64,000 nucleotides of DNA from positions 62,001 to 126,000 of the forward strand of contig NZ_FOLG01000008.1 of assembly GCF_900112335.1 (NCBI RefSeq), read 5' to 3'. A program made the translations under genes and the position numbers. Each line of letters starts with the position of its first letter. Position 1 is the first letter of the stretch. The stretch is from Tropicimonas isoalkanivorans. Lineage in GTDB: Bacteria; Pseudomonadota; Alphaproteobacteria; Rhodobacterales; Rhodobacteraceae. Shown piece after piece: positions 55,654-64,000 of this stretch. The notes below the pieces were generated by a model. The model was not told the DNA's origin. It made no database searches and worked only from the letters and a program-made list of their open reading frames with translations.

Positions 55654-58600
55654 TCACTTCTTCTCCGTCAGGCCCATAAGCGCAGCGGCGAAGGGGTTGT
55701 CGGGATCGATGGGCTTCTCCTTCTTCGGCGGGCGGGCCTGGTACACCCGCGCACCGTCCGGCTTGCCACCGCCCTTGCCATCATGGCGCGGCGGACGTTT
55801 TCCGCCCTTACCCTTCGGACCCTTGCCCTTTGGCTTGCCCGGCCGTTCGCCGCGCTCCCCATTCTGCGCTCTGCCAGCGTCCCGACGTGGACGACCGCCG
55901 GCCTGGCGGCGGGGAGCCCAGGTGAAGGTGTAGAACGATTCGACCTCTGGCTCGGACGAGTCGCTTTGCTCTTCCACCGCGTCTCCCTCGGGAGTCTCCG
56001 CGGCAGCGGTGACATACTCGGCGGGAGTCTCCTCCGCGTCGGTGGCAGCCTCCTGAGGCCCTGCGCCTTCTGGCGTCTCGGCGGCGTCCGGAATCGCATC
56101 CTCTTCACCGGGATTAGGCGTGGGGGCTTCGGCGGCGTCGGCCGCGGCCTCATCGACCGTCTCAGTTACATCAGGTTCGGGCGCCTCGGTGCCTTCGGGG
56201 GCGGCCGTCTCGTCAGGGGCGGATGCCCCCTCCTCGACGGCGTCAGCGGCCACGGCCGCTTCCGGCGGCGTGTCGTCGGTGCGCGGCGGCTTCACCTTCG
56301 CCCGCTCGCCCTTTTCGGCGTGGTAGCCGAGCCCTTGCATCAGGTCGGCGAACTGCTCCAGCGTCATGCCGGTGATGGAGAGCATGTCGGGCGTCGCCTC
56401 GAAACCGGCGCGGCTGTTCTCCGCCCGCAGCATGTCCGCGAGGCGCTCCAGCATGTCGATGCGAATCGCCCGCGTGCCGGCGATCCGGTAGCCCGACATC
56501 GCGGCATGTTCCTGCGGCGTACCTTCCGGCACCGGGACCGTCACCAGCCCCGGCGGCGGTGCCTCCGGGAAGATGTCGAGGTTATTCCAGAGCGACCAGA
56601 GCACCAGTCGAAGGCGGGTCGGCGCGGGTTTCAGCAGCAGCGGCAGGAAAACCGTGTACTGGCCGAACCGCACGCCGTGCCGGCGCAGCTGGCCGCGCGC
56701 ATCCTGATCCAGCGCCTTCACGTCGGCCGCTACCCCGTCGCGCGGCAGCACCCCGAAGGATTCCATGAGCTGGAAGGCGAACCCACGCGGCAAGCCCGTC
56801 AGCGCCTCGTCCCGGCTCATCGCCAGAAGCGGCTCAAAGAGCGTGGCAACCTTGCGATCAATGAAATGCTGGAGCCGCCGGGTGACCTTCTCGGAGATCT
56901 CCCGTCCGGCATCCTCCTCGACGAAGGCCTCCACGGACGGCTTGAGCGCCTCCGCGCCTTTCACCAGCTTGCCCACCGCATGTTCGCCCCACATCAGGCC
57001 GCCCTGCTCGGTGAAGTCGATCTCGGTATCGGGCGCGTTGTAGAACCGGTCCGCCCGCAGGTGGAACTCCGGTCGGAGCGCGGTCATTGCCGCCTGGCGC
57101 AGCATCTTGGCTTCTTCCGGCGTGGCGGACTTGTCCTGACGGAAGCGGAAACCCTCCATCCGGCCCACATGCTGTTCCGCGACCGTCACCTCGCCGCTGT
57201 CGTTCACCTCGGCCACCAGGCCCTCCTTCTGCTTCAACCGCCGCAACAGAACGGACGTGCGGCGGTCTACAAATCGCTGCGTCAGCGCCCCGTGAAGGGC
57301 ATCCGACAGGCGGTCTTCTACCGCGCGGGTTTCGCCGCGCCAATGGATTTCGTCGTCGAGCCACCCGGATCGCTGCGCGACGTACGTCCACGTGCGGATA
57401 TACGCCAATCTTTTCGACAATGTGTCGATATCGCCGTCACTTCGGTCGATTCGCTTCACCTGGCGGGCCATCCAGTCGTTCGGCACCCGCCCGACGTCAT
57501 GAAGAAAGCTGAAGATCTGGCCCAGAAGGGTGGCGTGCTCGGCATGGCTGATGCCGCGAAAATCGGGAATGCGGCAGACGTCCCACAGGAGCCGAACGTC
57601 ACGGCCGCCACGGATACGGCCGGTGACCTCCGTGTCGGCCGCGAGCGACTTCAGCGCCATCAGGTCGTCGGCCTCCCGCGTTCGGGTGAGCCATTCGTCG
57701 TCCGTCCGCGCCTCCAGCGAGCCGATCAGACGGTCGACCGAGCCAAAGGACAAGTCCGCGTTGCGCCACTGCAGCTTGCGCACCGGCGCGAAGCGGTGGT
57801 CCTGAATCGCCTCGACGACTTCCTCGTCGAGAGGATGGGCCTCGCCGGTCACGCCGAAGCTGCCATGAGTCTTGTAACGCCCTGCCCGCCCGGCAATTTG
57901 CGCGAGTTCCGGCACCGAAAGGTCTCGCATCCGCCGCCCGTCGAACTTGCGCAGGCCGGAGAAGGCCACGTGGGTGATATCCAGGTTGAGACCCATTCCG
58001 ATGGCGTCGGTCGCCACGAGGTAATCGACCTCGCCGGACTGATAGAGTTCCACCTGCGCGTTGCGTGTCCGGGGGGAGAGTGCTCCCATGACCACCGCCG
58101 CCCCGCCCTTCTGGCGCCGCAGCAGTTCGGCAATGGCATAGACGTTCTCCACGGAGAACCCGACGATGGCGGAGCGCGGCGGCATCCGGCTGATCCGGCG
58201 GGACCCGGCGTAAGTCAGCTCCGAGAATCGCTCCCGGCGCAGAATCTGCACCCCCGGAACCAGCGCTGCGATGGCCCCACGCATGGTGTCCGCCCCAAGA
58301 AACATCGTCTCGTGCAGGCCGCGCGCGTGCAGGAGGCGGTCGGTGAACACATGTCCCCGTTCCAAGTCCGCGCAGAGCTGGATTTCATCCACCGCGAGAA
58401 AATCCGCTCCGATCTCGGCGGGCATCGCTTCGACGGTGCAGACCCAATACTGCGTCCGCTCTGGAACGATTCGCTCCTCGCCGGTCACGAGAGCCACCAC
58501 AGAGGGGCCACGCAGGGAGACGATGCGATCGTAGACCTCCCGCGCCAGCAGACGCAGCGGAAGGCCGATCACGCCCGTCCGATAGGCCAGCATCCTCTCG

Positions 58601-58671
58601 ATCGCGTAATGGGTCTTGCCGGTGTTGGTGGGACCGAGAACGGCCGTCACGTGCGCTGCACGGGCCATCAT
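55654..58671 (-). CDS. SUV3-like RNA helicase with acidic and basic disordered tail
   Basis: A 1005-residue superfamily 2 helicase related to mitochondrial SUV3. Motif I is VLGPTNTGKTHYAIERMLAY near residue 11, motif II FLAVDEIQLCADLERGHVF near 91, and motif VI QIAGRAGRYKTHGSFG near 263. After about residue 745 the chain becomes disordered: a long Glu/Ala/Pro stretch, then a Gly/Lys/Arg-rich stretch (GKPKGKGPKGKGGKRP), closing with PIDPDNPFAAALMGL, a conserved-looking end. SUV3 acts in RNA decay; the bacterial target is not established. Start ATG overlaps a short upstream frame. Confidence 0.87.
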   Translation of the reverse strand: MMARAAHVTAVLGPTNTGKTHYAIERMLAYRTGVIGLPLRLLAREVYDRIVSLRGPSVVALVTGEERIVPERTQYWVCTVEAMPAEIGADFLAVDEIQLCADLERGHVFTDRLLHARGLHETMFLGADTMRGAIAALVPGVQILRRERFSELTYAGSRRISRMPPRSAIVGFSVENVYAIAELLRRQKGGAAVVMGALSPRTRNAQVELYQSGEVDYLVATDAIGMGLNLDITHVAFSGLRKFDGRRMRDLSVPELAQIAGRAGRYKTHGSFGVTGEAHPLDEEVVEAIQDHRFAPVRKLQWRNADLSFGSVDRLIGSLEARTDDEWLTRTREADDLMALKSLAADTEVTGRIRGGRDVRLLWDVCRIPDFRGISHAEHATLLGQIFSFLHDVGRVPNDWMARQVKRIDRSDGDIDTLSKRLAYIRTWTYVAQRSGWLDDEIHWRGETRAVEDRLSDALHGALTQRFVDRRTSVLLRRLKQKEGLVAEVNDSGEVTVAEQHVGRMEGFRFRQDKSATPEEAKMLRQAAMTALRPEFHLRADRFYNAPDTEIDFTEQGGLMWGEHAVGKLVKGAEALKPSVEAFVEEDAGREISEKVTRRLQHFIDRKVATLFEPLLAMSRDEALTGLPRGFAFQLMESFGVLPRDGVAADVKALDQDARGQLRRHGVRFGQYTVFLPLLLKPAPTRLRLVLWSLWNNLDIFPEAPPPGLVTVPVPEGTPQEHAAMSGYRIAGTRAIRIDMLERLADMLRAENSRAGFEATPDMLSITGMTLEQFADLMQGLGYHAEKGERAKVKPPRTDDTPPEAAVAADAVEEGASAPDETAAPEGTEAPEPDVTETVDEAAADAAEAPTPNPGEEDAIPDAAETPEGAGPQEAATDAEETPAEYVTAAAETPEGDAVEEQSDSSEPEVESFYTFTWAPRRQAGGRPRRDAGRAQNGERGERPGKPKGKGPKGKGGKRPPRHDGKGGGKPDGARVYQARPPKKEKPIDPDNPFAAALMGLTEKK

Positions 58672-58778
58672 GCGGCCCCTTTCCAGCGGAGCGCGCGCTT
58701 CATCTTCTCCGGCTTGCGCGCGGCTACGGCTTCCGAGCCGCCATCCGCCCTTCGGAGGGCCTCGGGATTCCGCCGCAT
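58668..58778 (-). CDS. Possible 36-residue basic peptide ahead of the helicase
   Basis: A 36-codon frame starting MRRNPEALRRADGGSEAVAA ends with a TGA overlapping the helicase ATG (ATGA). The composition is strongly basic. There is no clear ribosome site, so I consider it doubtful; the overlap is the only positive sign. Confidence 0.22.
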   Translation of the reverse strand: MRRNPEALRRADGGSEAVAARKPEKMKRALRWKGAA

Positions 58779-58807
58779 CACAGTGTGTCCTCTGGGTCCG
58801 GGCAAGC

Positions 58808-59377
58808 TCAGATGCGCTCGCCCTCGACCTCTTTCTCCAGCCGTTCTATCGCATCTTTTACGTTCGGCCGGTGGGGATGTATAGCCTCCACCGCCCGGAA
58901 GGCCTCCAGCGCCTCGCGGTCGTATCCCAGTTCTTCGAGAATGATCGCCAGCCCCGACAAGGCCCCGAAATGCTTCGGGTTCAGCGCGAGCGCCCGCTCG
59001 ATGTCGGCCAGCGACAGGCCGTATTCGTCGGCCATGAAAAAGGCCGTGGCCCGGGCGTTCCACCCTTCGGCAAAATCCGGCGCATGATCCGTCAGCGCCG
59101 TGAAATGCCCGATGGCCGTGTCGATATCGTTTTCCTCCAGCGCCTTTTCTCCCCGGTGGAGCAGAAGGTCCATGGCCGGAGAGCCGGATTTCGACCACTC
59201 CCGGACGATACTGTTCTCGATCTGTTGCCAGCCGGGCTGGTCCGGCTTGGCCAATTCGCCGAGAAGGCGTTCAATCTCCGCGCTGTCCGCCCCTTGCGCC
59301 GCCGCGGGCAGGCAAAGAAGAACCGTCGCGGCAGATGCGAGCAGGAAGCGGTTGAGAGATGCGATGATGCGACCCAT
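58808..59377 (-). CDS. Exported tetratricopeptide-repeat protein
   Basis: A 189-residue protein with a signal peptide (MGRIIASLNRFLLASAATVL, cleaved near AAAQG). Three to four TPR units follow: AMDLLLHRGEKALEENDIDT, FAEGWNARATAFFMADEYG, HFGALSGLAIILEELGYDRE and PNVKDAIERLEKEVEG. It probably acts as a periplasmic binding scaffold. The ribosome site is weak. It is divergent from the SCP2 gene. Confidence 0.85.
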   Translation of the reverse strand: MGRIIASLNRFLLASAATVLLCLPAAAQGADSAEIERLLGELAKPDQPGWQQIENSIVREWSKSGSPAMDLLLHRGEKALEENDIDTAIGHFTALTDHAPDFAEGWNARATAFFMADEYGLSLADIERALALNPKHFGALSGLAIILEELGYDREALEAFRAVEAIHPHRPNVKDAIERLEKEVEGERI

Positions 59378-59450
59378 AACAGGGGCAAGTCTAACGCCAT
59401 CGCGGCAAATGCCAATCGGTTCCGCGATCACAACCCCCGGAGGTACTCGC

Positions 59451-59738
59451 GTGAGTGAAATGATCGACAAGGCCGTGGCCGCCCTGAGCGCACGGCTGAA
59501 CGGCCCGGTAAACGGCACTGCCAAATTCGTCATCGAGGACGAAGGCAGCCTGATCATCGACGAGGCCGGCGTTCGCAAGGGCGATGCCGACGCCGACGTC
59601 ACTCTGAAGGCCGATGCCGATACCTTCCGGTCGATCCTCGACGGCGAAACCAATCCCACTGTCGCGTTCATGACGGGCAAGCTCTCTGTCGAGGGCGACA
59701 TGGGGCTGGCGATGCAGCTCGGCGCTGCACTCTCCTGA
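59451..59738 (+). CDS. SCP2 sterol-binding-domain protein
   Basis: A 95-residue single SCP2 domain. FVIEDEGSLIIDEAGVRKG, DADVTLKADADTFRSILDGE and AFMTGKLSVEGDMGLAMQL are the family strands and helix of a lipid-binding pocket. The GTG start follows a GGAGG. It is separated by 14 bp from a lysophospholipase-like gene, suggesting a shared lipid-handling role. Confidence 0.92.
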   Translation: MSEMIDKAVAALSARLNGPVNGTAKFVIEDEGSLIIDEAGVRKGDADADVTLKADADTFRSILDGETNPTVAFMTGKLSVEGDMGLAMQLGAALS

Positions 59739-59752
59739 CGCGCCCATTGGGA

Positions 59753-60703
59753 ATGGAGCCCGCACCGTTCCATGATGACATCACCGTGGCACCCGAGGGC
59801 GCCGCGGCATTCGTGGTGGAGGCCGAAGACGGCATTCGCCTGCGCCTTGCATATCTGGCGCCGCCGCCCAAGTCCTGTCGGGGTACGGCGCTGATCTTTC
59901 CCGGCCGGACGGAATTCGTCGAGAAATACGGCCCCGCCGCGGCGGAACTGCAGGACCGCGGGTTTGCCTGCGTGTCGATCGACTGGCGCGGACAGGGCCT
60001 GTCGCAACGGTTGCTGGACGACCCCGCGACGGGCCACGTCACCCGTTTCACGGAGTATCAGCACGATGTGGACGCGCTCATGTCCCTTGTGGACCGGCTG
60101 CGGCTGCCCGGCCCGATCTTCCTGATCGCGCATTCGATGGGGGGCGCAATTGGCCTGCGAGCCCTGCACCGGAAGGTGCCTATCAGCGCGGTCGCGTTTT
60201 CCGCACCCATGTGGGGGATCAAGGTTCCCGTCGCCGCCCGCCCGCTCATCGGCCCGATTGCAGCGGGCGTCCACGCTGCGGGCTTCGGCACCCGCTACGT
60301 TCCATCAACGCGGCCTGTCACCTACATCGCGCACGCCCCTTTCGAGGATAACACGCTCACGACGGACCGGGGCATGTTCGACTGGATGAAGCGTCAAGCC
60401 GCGGCGCATCCGGAGCTTGCCCTCGGCGGCCCCTCGATCACCTGGCTGAACGAAGCGCTCCGCGAGACCCGGGAGCTGCGCCGCCTGACCCCGCCCCGCC
60501 TGCCCTGTCTTGCCTGGGTGGGCGGGCAGGAACGCATCGTCGAAACGCGCGCGATCCGCAGGCTGGTGGCGCGCTGGCCGGGCGCGGAACTGACCGTGAT
60601 ACCGGAGGCCGCGCACGAGTTGATGATGGAGCTTCCGCCAACGCGGGACAGCTTCTTCGACGCCTGCGCCGCGCTCTTCTCCCGCGCTGGCGGCACGGCC
60701 TGA
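59753..60703 (+). CDS. Alpha/beta hydrolase, lysophospholipase (PldB)-like
   Basis: A 316-residue serine hydrolase. The oxyanion region is ALIFPGRTEFVEKYG near 50, the nucleophile elbow LIAHSMGGAIGLRAL near 125, and the His lies in VIPEAAHELMMELPPTRD near the end. IDWRGQGLSQRLL near 82 is the monoglyceride lipase/lysophospholipase L2 signature. ATG 59753 was preferred over a TTG two codons earlier. The acyl substrate is inferred from family only. Confidence 0.9.
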   Translation: MEPAPFHDDITVAPEGAAAFVVEAEDGIRLRLAYLAPPPKSCRGTALIFPGRTEFVEKYGPAAAELQDRGFACVSIDWRGQGLSQRLLDDPATGHVTRFTEYQHDVDALMSLVDRLRLPGPIFLIAHSMGGAIGLRALHRKVPISAVAFSAPMWGIKVPVAARPLIGPIAAGVHAAGFGTRYVPSTRPVTYIAHAPFEDNTLTTDRGMFDWMKRQAAAHPELALGGPSITWLNEALRETRELRRLTPPRLPCLAWVGGQERIVETRAIRRLVARWPGAELTVIPEAAHELMMELPPTRDSFFDACAALFSRAGGTA

Positions 60704-60817
60704 TACCGGAGGTGCGGCGGTGGCGCTCATGATCGGCCGATCCGGGCCGCCGGCGGTGCGCTCCCTCTGGCCTTCCTCGCCAGCATCGCCTATGTGCGCC
60801 CCCAAGGAAGGACCGCC

Positions 60818-61924
60818 ATGACCGCCACGACCGAATCCGAATTCCGCCACGCAATCTCCCCGGTGGAGGAGATCCTCGAGGACGCCCGCAACGGCCGCAT
60901 GTTCATTCTCGTCGATCACGAGGATCGCGAGAACGAAGGCGACCTCATCATACCGGCGCAGATGTGCACGCCCGACGCCATCAACTTCATGGCAACCCAT
61001 GGGCGCGGCCTGATCTGTCTGTGCCTGACGGCGGCGCGTATCGACGCGCTCGGCCTACCGCTGATGGCCACGGTCAATTCCTCGCGCCATACGACCGCGT
61101 TTACCATCTCGATCGAGGCCCGTGAGGGTGTCACCACCGGCATCTCCGCCGCGGACCGTGCCCGCACCATCGCAGTCGCCATCGACAGCGCGTCGACGCC
61201 CGCCGATATTGCGACCCCCGGCCACGTCTTTCCGCTCCGCGCCCGCGAGGGGGGCGTGCTGGTGCGCGCCGGCCATACCGAAGCGGCGGTGGACGTCTCC
61301 CGCCTGGCTGGCCTGAATCCATCGAGCGTGATCTGCGAGATCATGAACGAGGACGGCACCATGTCCCGTCTGCCGGAACTTGTGGAATATGCGAAGAAGC
61401 ACGGGCTGAAGATCGGCACCATCAGCGACCTCATCGCCTATCGCTTGCGGCACGACAACCTCGTGCACGAAACCGAGACCCGACCGATCACCTCCGTCTT
61501 CGGCGGCGAATGGACGATGCGGGTCTTTGCCGACGTGACGGACGGCACCGAGCACGTGGCGCTTGTCAAAGGCGACATCTCCACCCCGGAACCCGTGATG
61601 GTCCGCACCCACGCGCTCAATGCGCTGGAAGATCTGCTCGGCATCGGCGTCAAGCGCCCCGACACGCTGGGCCGGGCGATGGAGATCATTGCCCGCGAAG
61701 GCCGCGGCGTCGTGTGCCTCTTCCGCAATCCCGACAGGAAACTGATGCTGGACGGAGAGGACGAAGGTCCACGGACCGTCAAGCAGACCGGACTGGGCGC
61801 GCAGATGCTGTCCAACCTCGGCCTGCACCAACTGATCCTGCTCACAGATTCGCCAGCGACTCGTTATGTCGGTCTGGAGGCCTACGGGCTTTCCATCGCC
61901 GGCACCCGCCGCATCACGGAGTAA
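60818..61924 (+). CDS. ribB: 3,4-dihydroxy-2-butanone 4-phosphate synthase with inactive GCHII-like tail
   Basis: A 368-residue protein for riboflavin synthesis. The first 210 residues are DHBP synthase, with LVDHEDRENEGDLIIPAQ near 30, THGRGLICL near 65 and GHVFPLRAREGGVLVRAGHT near 132, all active-site segments. The last 155 residues align with GTP cyclohydrolase II, but the zinc ligands of the C-x2-G-x8-C-x-C type are missing: the region reads MVRTHALNALEDLLGIG. The tail is therefore probably structural. It starts a ribB-ribH-nusB run. No FMN riboswitch is recognised upstream. Confidence 0.94.
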   Translation: MTATTESEFRHAISPVEEILEDARNGRMFILVDHEDRENEGDLIIPAQMCTPDAINFMATHGRGLICLCLTAARIDALGLPLMATVNSSRHTTAFTISIEAREGVTTGISAADRARTIAVAIDSASTPADIATPGHVFPLRAREGGVLVRAGHTEAAVDVSRLAGLNPSSVICEIMNEDGTMSRLPELVEYAKKHGLKIGTISDLIAYRLRHDNLVHETETRPITSVFGGEWTMRVFADVTDGTEHVALVKGDISTPEPVMVRTHALNALEDLLGIGVKRPDTLGRAMEIIAREGRGVVCLFRNPDRKLMLDGEDEGPRTVKQTGLGAQMLSNLGLHQLILLTDSPATRYVGLEAYGLSIAGTRRITE

Positions 61925-61927
61925 CCC

Positions 61928-62479
61928 ATGGCCGAGGCCGAAGCCCACCATATCCTGCCACGTCCCGAGTTCGACAAGCCGCTGAAGCTGCTGATCGTCG
62001 TGGCCCCGTACTACCGCGATATCGCCGACGAACTGATCGCGGGCGCGAAGGCGGAGATCGAGGCCGCCGGCGGAACCTGGGAACTGGTCGAGGTGCCCGG
62101 CGCCCTCGAGGTGCCCATCGCGATCCGCATCGCCTACAGGCAGTCGAACTTCGACGGGTTCGTCGCGCTCGGCTGTGTCATCCGGGGGGAGACCACCCAC
62201 TACGATACCGTCTGCAACGACAGCTCCCGCGCCTTGACCCTTCTGGGCCTGGACGGCGCCTGCATCGGAAACGGCATCCTGACGGTCGAGACCCGCGCCC
62301 AGGCGGAAGTGCGCGCCGAAGCGCAAGGGCAGAACAAGGGTGGCCACGCGGCAGCGGCGGCGATGCACCTGATCGCCCTCTCCCGGCGGTTCGGCCTTGA
62401 AGAAAAACGTATCGGTTTCAAACCTCTGCGGGATGAAATTCAGCTTGCAGGCGAGGCCGAGGGGCCAACCCGCGCATGA
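61928..62479 (+). CDS. ribH: 6,7-dimethyl-8-ribityllumazine synthase
   Basis: A 183-residue enzyme that condenses the DHBP product with the pyrimidine to give lumazine. LIVVAPYYRDIADELIAGA near 20, EVPGALEVPIAIRIA near 55, and GCVIRGETTHYDTVCNDSSR with the active-site His near 85 are conserved. The C-terminus is longer than average. It starts three bases after the ribB stop and overlaps nusB by four bases. Confidence 0.96.
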   Translation: MAEAEAHHILPRPEFDKPLKLLIVVAPYYRDIADELIAGAKAEIEAAGGTWELVEVPGALEVPIAIRIAYRQSNFDGFVALGCVIRGETTHYDTVCNDSSRALTLLGLDGACIGNGILTVETRAQAEVRAEAQGQNKGGHAAAAAMHLIALSRRFGLEEKRIGFKPLRDEIQLAGEAEGPTRA

Positions 62480-62931
62480 GCGACCGACGGCAAAGACGAT
62501 CCGCCGCGCGGCTCTATGCGGTGCAGGCGCTGTTTCAGATGGAGATCTCCGGCCAGACCACCGACGCGGTGGAAAAGGAGTTCGAGGACTATCGCTTCGG
62601 TGCCGAGTACGAGGGTATCGAGATGGCCGAGGGCGACCCGGCCACATTCCGTGCGCTGGTGGACCGGGCGGTGAACGAACAGGCGCGTATCGACCAGATG
62701 ACGGACCGCGCCCTCGTCGCCAAATGGCCGATCGATCGGATCGACCCGACGCTGCGTGCCCTTTTCCGGGCGGCCGGCGCCGAACTGGTCGCGGCGGAGA
62801 CCCCGCCGAAAGTGGTGATTACGGAATTCGTGGACATCGCAAAGGCATTCTTCCCCGAAGGTCGTGAGCCCAAGTTCGTGAACGCCGTGCTGGACCACAT
62901 GGCGCGGGAGGCGCAGCCGGAGAAGTTCTGA
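62476..62931 (+). CDS. nusB: Transcription antitermination factor NusB
   Basis: A 151-residue all-helical protein that joins NusE on boxA RNA of rRNA transcripts. RRSAARLYAVQALFQMEISG near residue 6, KWPIDRIDPTLRALFRAAGA near 88 and PPKVVITEFVDIAKAFF near 111 are typical. The start overlaps the ribH stop (ATGA), a common alphaproteobacterial arrangement. A repeat hairpin follows within 60 bp. Confidence 0.96.
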   Translation: MSDRRQRRSAARLYAVQALFQMEISGQTTDAVEKEFEDYRFGAEYEGIEMAEGDPATFRALVDRAVNEQARIDQMTDRALVAKWPIDRIDPTLRALFRAAGAELVAAETPPKVVITEFVDIAKAFFPEGREPKFVNAVLDHMAREAQPEKF

Positions 62932-62987
62932 CCCGGCTCCGGCGGGCTCCCGCCCCTGTTCCGCGCCCTTTCGGGCTTGAAGTCAGG

Positions 62988-63016
62988 GTTGGGCCGGGCG
63001 CGCTTCGCGCGCGGTT
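62988..63016. repeat. Partial copy of the hairpin repeat module after nusB
   Basis: GGTTGGGCCGGGCGCGCTTC continues into a GCGCGC hairpin with loop TTC, matching the first half of the elements at 7287 and 51996. The A/T-rich second hairpin is absent. Two other short stems, GCGGG / CCCGC (62942-62953) and GCCC / GGGC (about 62965-62975), lie just before it and may act with it as the nusB terminator. Confidence 0.55.
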
Positions 63017-63675
63017 GCGCGGGAGACCTGCCGCTTACCAGTGTATTTGATCCGTTTTCCCCGCCAGAATTGCGGAATCAGGGTCGTCGTAGAGCGGACG
63101 CTGATTGTCGCTCTCTCGCATGGGCGTTTCGCGCGGACGTCCGACAACGTCCCTTTGATTTGGTCACCGTCTTAGTACGACCGCCGCGCGCGAATGCACG
63201 CGGCATGGCCCAACAGGAGGCGCGGTATCGAAGATGCCGCAACGACGGGCGGGAGCCCTACCGAGGAGCTGACGTGCCTTTAGGTCACTCGCCTTTCAAC
63301 AAGATCTTGAACCCGCCGAAGATCATGAGGCTCACGTCGAAAGGCATGGCTTCGGGTCCGAAATCCTTCCATCTAAGATCGGTCTCCATTGCTGGATCTC
63401 AGGCCGGACGCCGGCGGCTGGTGCTTACGGAGGCGGGACGCAACCTATCCCGGTCTCGCGTGCAACGCAGGACGCCGTGGAATCGTATTTGGCAGACCTG
63501 ACGGACGAAATTCGGCGGGAGCTTAATGCGGTGCGTTCCCCGGCCAGATTGTTCCCACGAACCGCCCCGTAACGTTCCATGCGCGACTCAACTTAGGTAG
63601 GCCGCGAACGATGACGTAGGGTCGGCGGGCCGAACAGGTCAGCCAGGACTTCGCATCTGAGTTCCGCCGTCCGCG
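63017..63675. other. Gene-poor, decayed-looking interval of lower G+C
   Basis: About 660 bp without a convincing gene and visibly lower in G+C than its flanks. A minus-strand frame of 34 codons at 63285-63389 (METDLRWKDFGPEAMPFDVS then LMIFGGFKILLKGE) and a plus-strand stretch starting at about 63476 (VESYLADLTDEIRRELNAV) look protein-like but are short and unassigned. They are best read as remnants of lost or transferred genes. Confidence 0.5.
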
Positions 63676-64000
63676 TCAGTCAGAAATAACGTCGGCCACA
63701 TGCTCTGCGATGGCGAGGGAGGCGGTAAGCCCCGGGCTCTCGATCCCGAACAGGTTCACGAGGCCGGACACCCCATGTGTGCTGGCGGTCTCGATGGTGA
63801 AATCGGCAGCGGTCGCGCCGGGTGTGCTCAGCTTCGGGCGTATCCCGGAATAGTCCGGGTACAACGCGCCGTCCGGCAGCGCCGGCCAGTAACGGCGGAC
63901 AGCCTCGTAGAACGCAATTCCACGGGCAGGGGGCACCCGGTAGTCAAGGTCCGCCTCCGCCAGATTGTCCAGCCACTCCACGTCCGGCCCGAACCGAACA
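63676..64000 (-). CDS. FAD-dependent oxidoreductase, C-terminal part
   Basis: The final about 107 residues of an oxidoreductase of the D-amino-acid-oxidase-like group, running off the window edge. [55 protein letters not shown] and IAEHVADVI match the C-terminus of LhgO-type (L-2-hydroxyglutarate oxidase) proteins. [14 protein letters not shown] closes the FAD site. The substrate cannot be confirmed without the N-terminal part. Confidence 0.85.
   Translation of the reverse strand, partial: VRFGPDVEWLDNLAEADLDYRVPPARGIAFYEAVRRYWPALPDGALYPDYSGIRPKLSTPGATAADFTIETASTHGVSGLVNLFGIESPGLTASLAIAEHVADVISD

Noticed and set aside
55462-58884. A 1140-codon open frame on the plus strand opposite the helicase
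   Set aside because: The helicase frame has all conserved motifs and the S4 gene beneath it is also real; the opposite frame is compositionally an artefact.
60704-60817. Possible FMN riboswitch before ribB
   Set aside because: None of the conserved RFN blocks could be found in this 114-bp interval.

Overview
The window is high-GC chromosomal DNA (by eye about two-thirds G+C) with densely packed genes. The gene set points to an alphaproteobacterium of the order Rhodobacterales: the aerobic cobalamin genes cobH and cobL beside a His-tailed CbiX chelatase, a CckA-type hybrid kinase, CarD, a one-cysteine DksA, a RibB with a degenerate GTP-cyclohydrolase tail fused behind it, and a LexA box of the form GTTC-N7-GTTC in front of recA. 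No rRNA, tRNA, prophage, intact insertion sequence or CRISPR array is visible.

Region 1 (1-7.3 kb) is a cobalt and vitamin B12 locus. On the minus strand lie cbiX, cobH and the start of cobL, overlapping by a few bases. On the plus strand a LysE-type exporter is followed by a clear cobalamin riboswitch and a five-gene ECF cobalt importer (DUF4198 protein, CbiM, NikL-like protein, CbiQ, CbiO). The last two cobalamin assembly genes, cobT and cobS, sit divergently at 52-54 kb.

Region 2 (7.3-27 kb) is mostly housekeeping: a catalytically degenerate rhomboid, trpS, aroK-aroB, a 44-residue membrane protein, a secreted protein of unknown role, xerD, an acyltransferase, a flavin monooxygenase, dksA, a MoxR ATPase, an EamA transporter, eno, NUDIX and cupin proteins, anmK, tyrS, typA and a LuxR-type sensory protein that has lost its DNA-binding domain.

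Region 3 (27-46.7 kb) is largely minus strand: alaS with a DUF1330 gene, a YqhA-like membrane protein, recA under a recognisable SOS promoter, cckA, an RsmB-type methyltransferase and a three-gene transglutaminase / ATP-grasp / alpha-E cluster of unresolved function. It is followed by purU, an isochorismatase-like hydrolase, an EcsC protein, a possible 32-residue membrane peptide and a SIMPL protein.

Region 4 (46.8-64 kb) carries a 999-residue single-pass protein that looks like a GspL-like head joined to a GspC/PilP-like tail, a Kef-type antiporter, cobT/cobS, and a minus-strand run of an SUV3-like helicase, an S4 RNA-binding protein, fdxA and carD. carD has its own promoter and a structured leader that contains a terminator-like hairpin. 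A ribB-ribH-nusB operon follows, then about 650 bp of decayed-looking DNA and the C-terminus of an FAD oxidoreductase.

The observations most worth following are the carD leader, the GspL/GspC-like fusion, the transglutaminase/ATP-grasp cluster without a proteasome-like neighbour, a recurring hairpin module at gene ends, and several proteins whose catalytic residues are missing (rhomboid, RibB tail).
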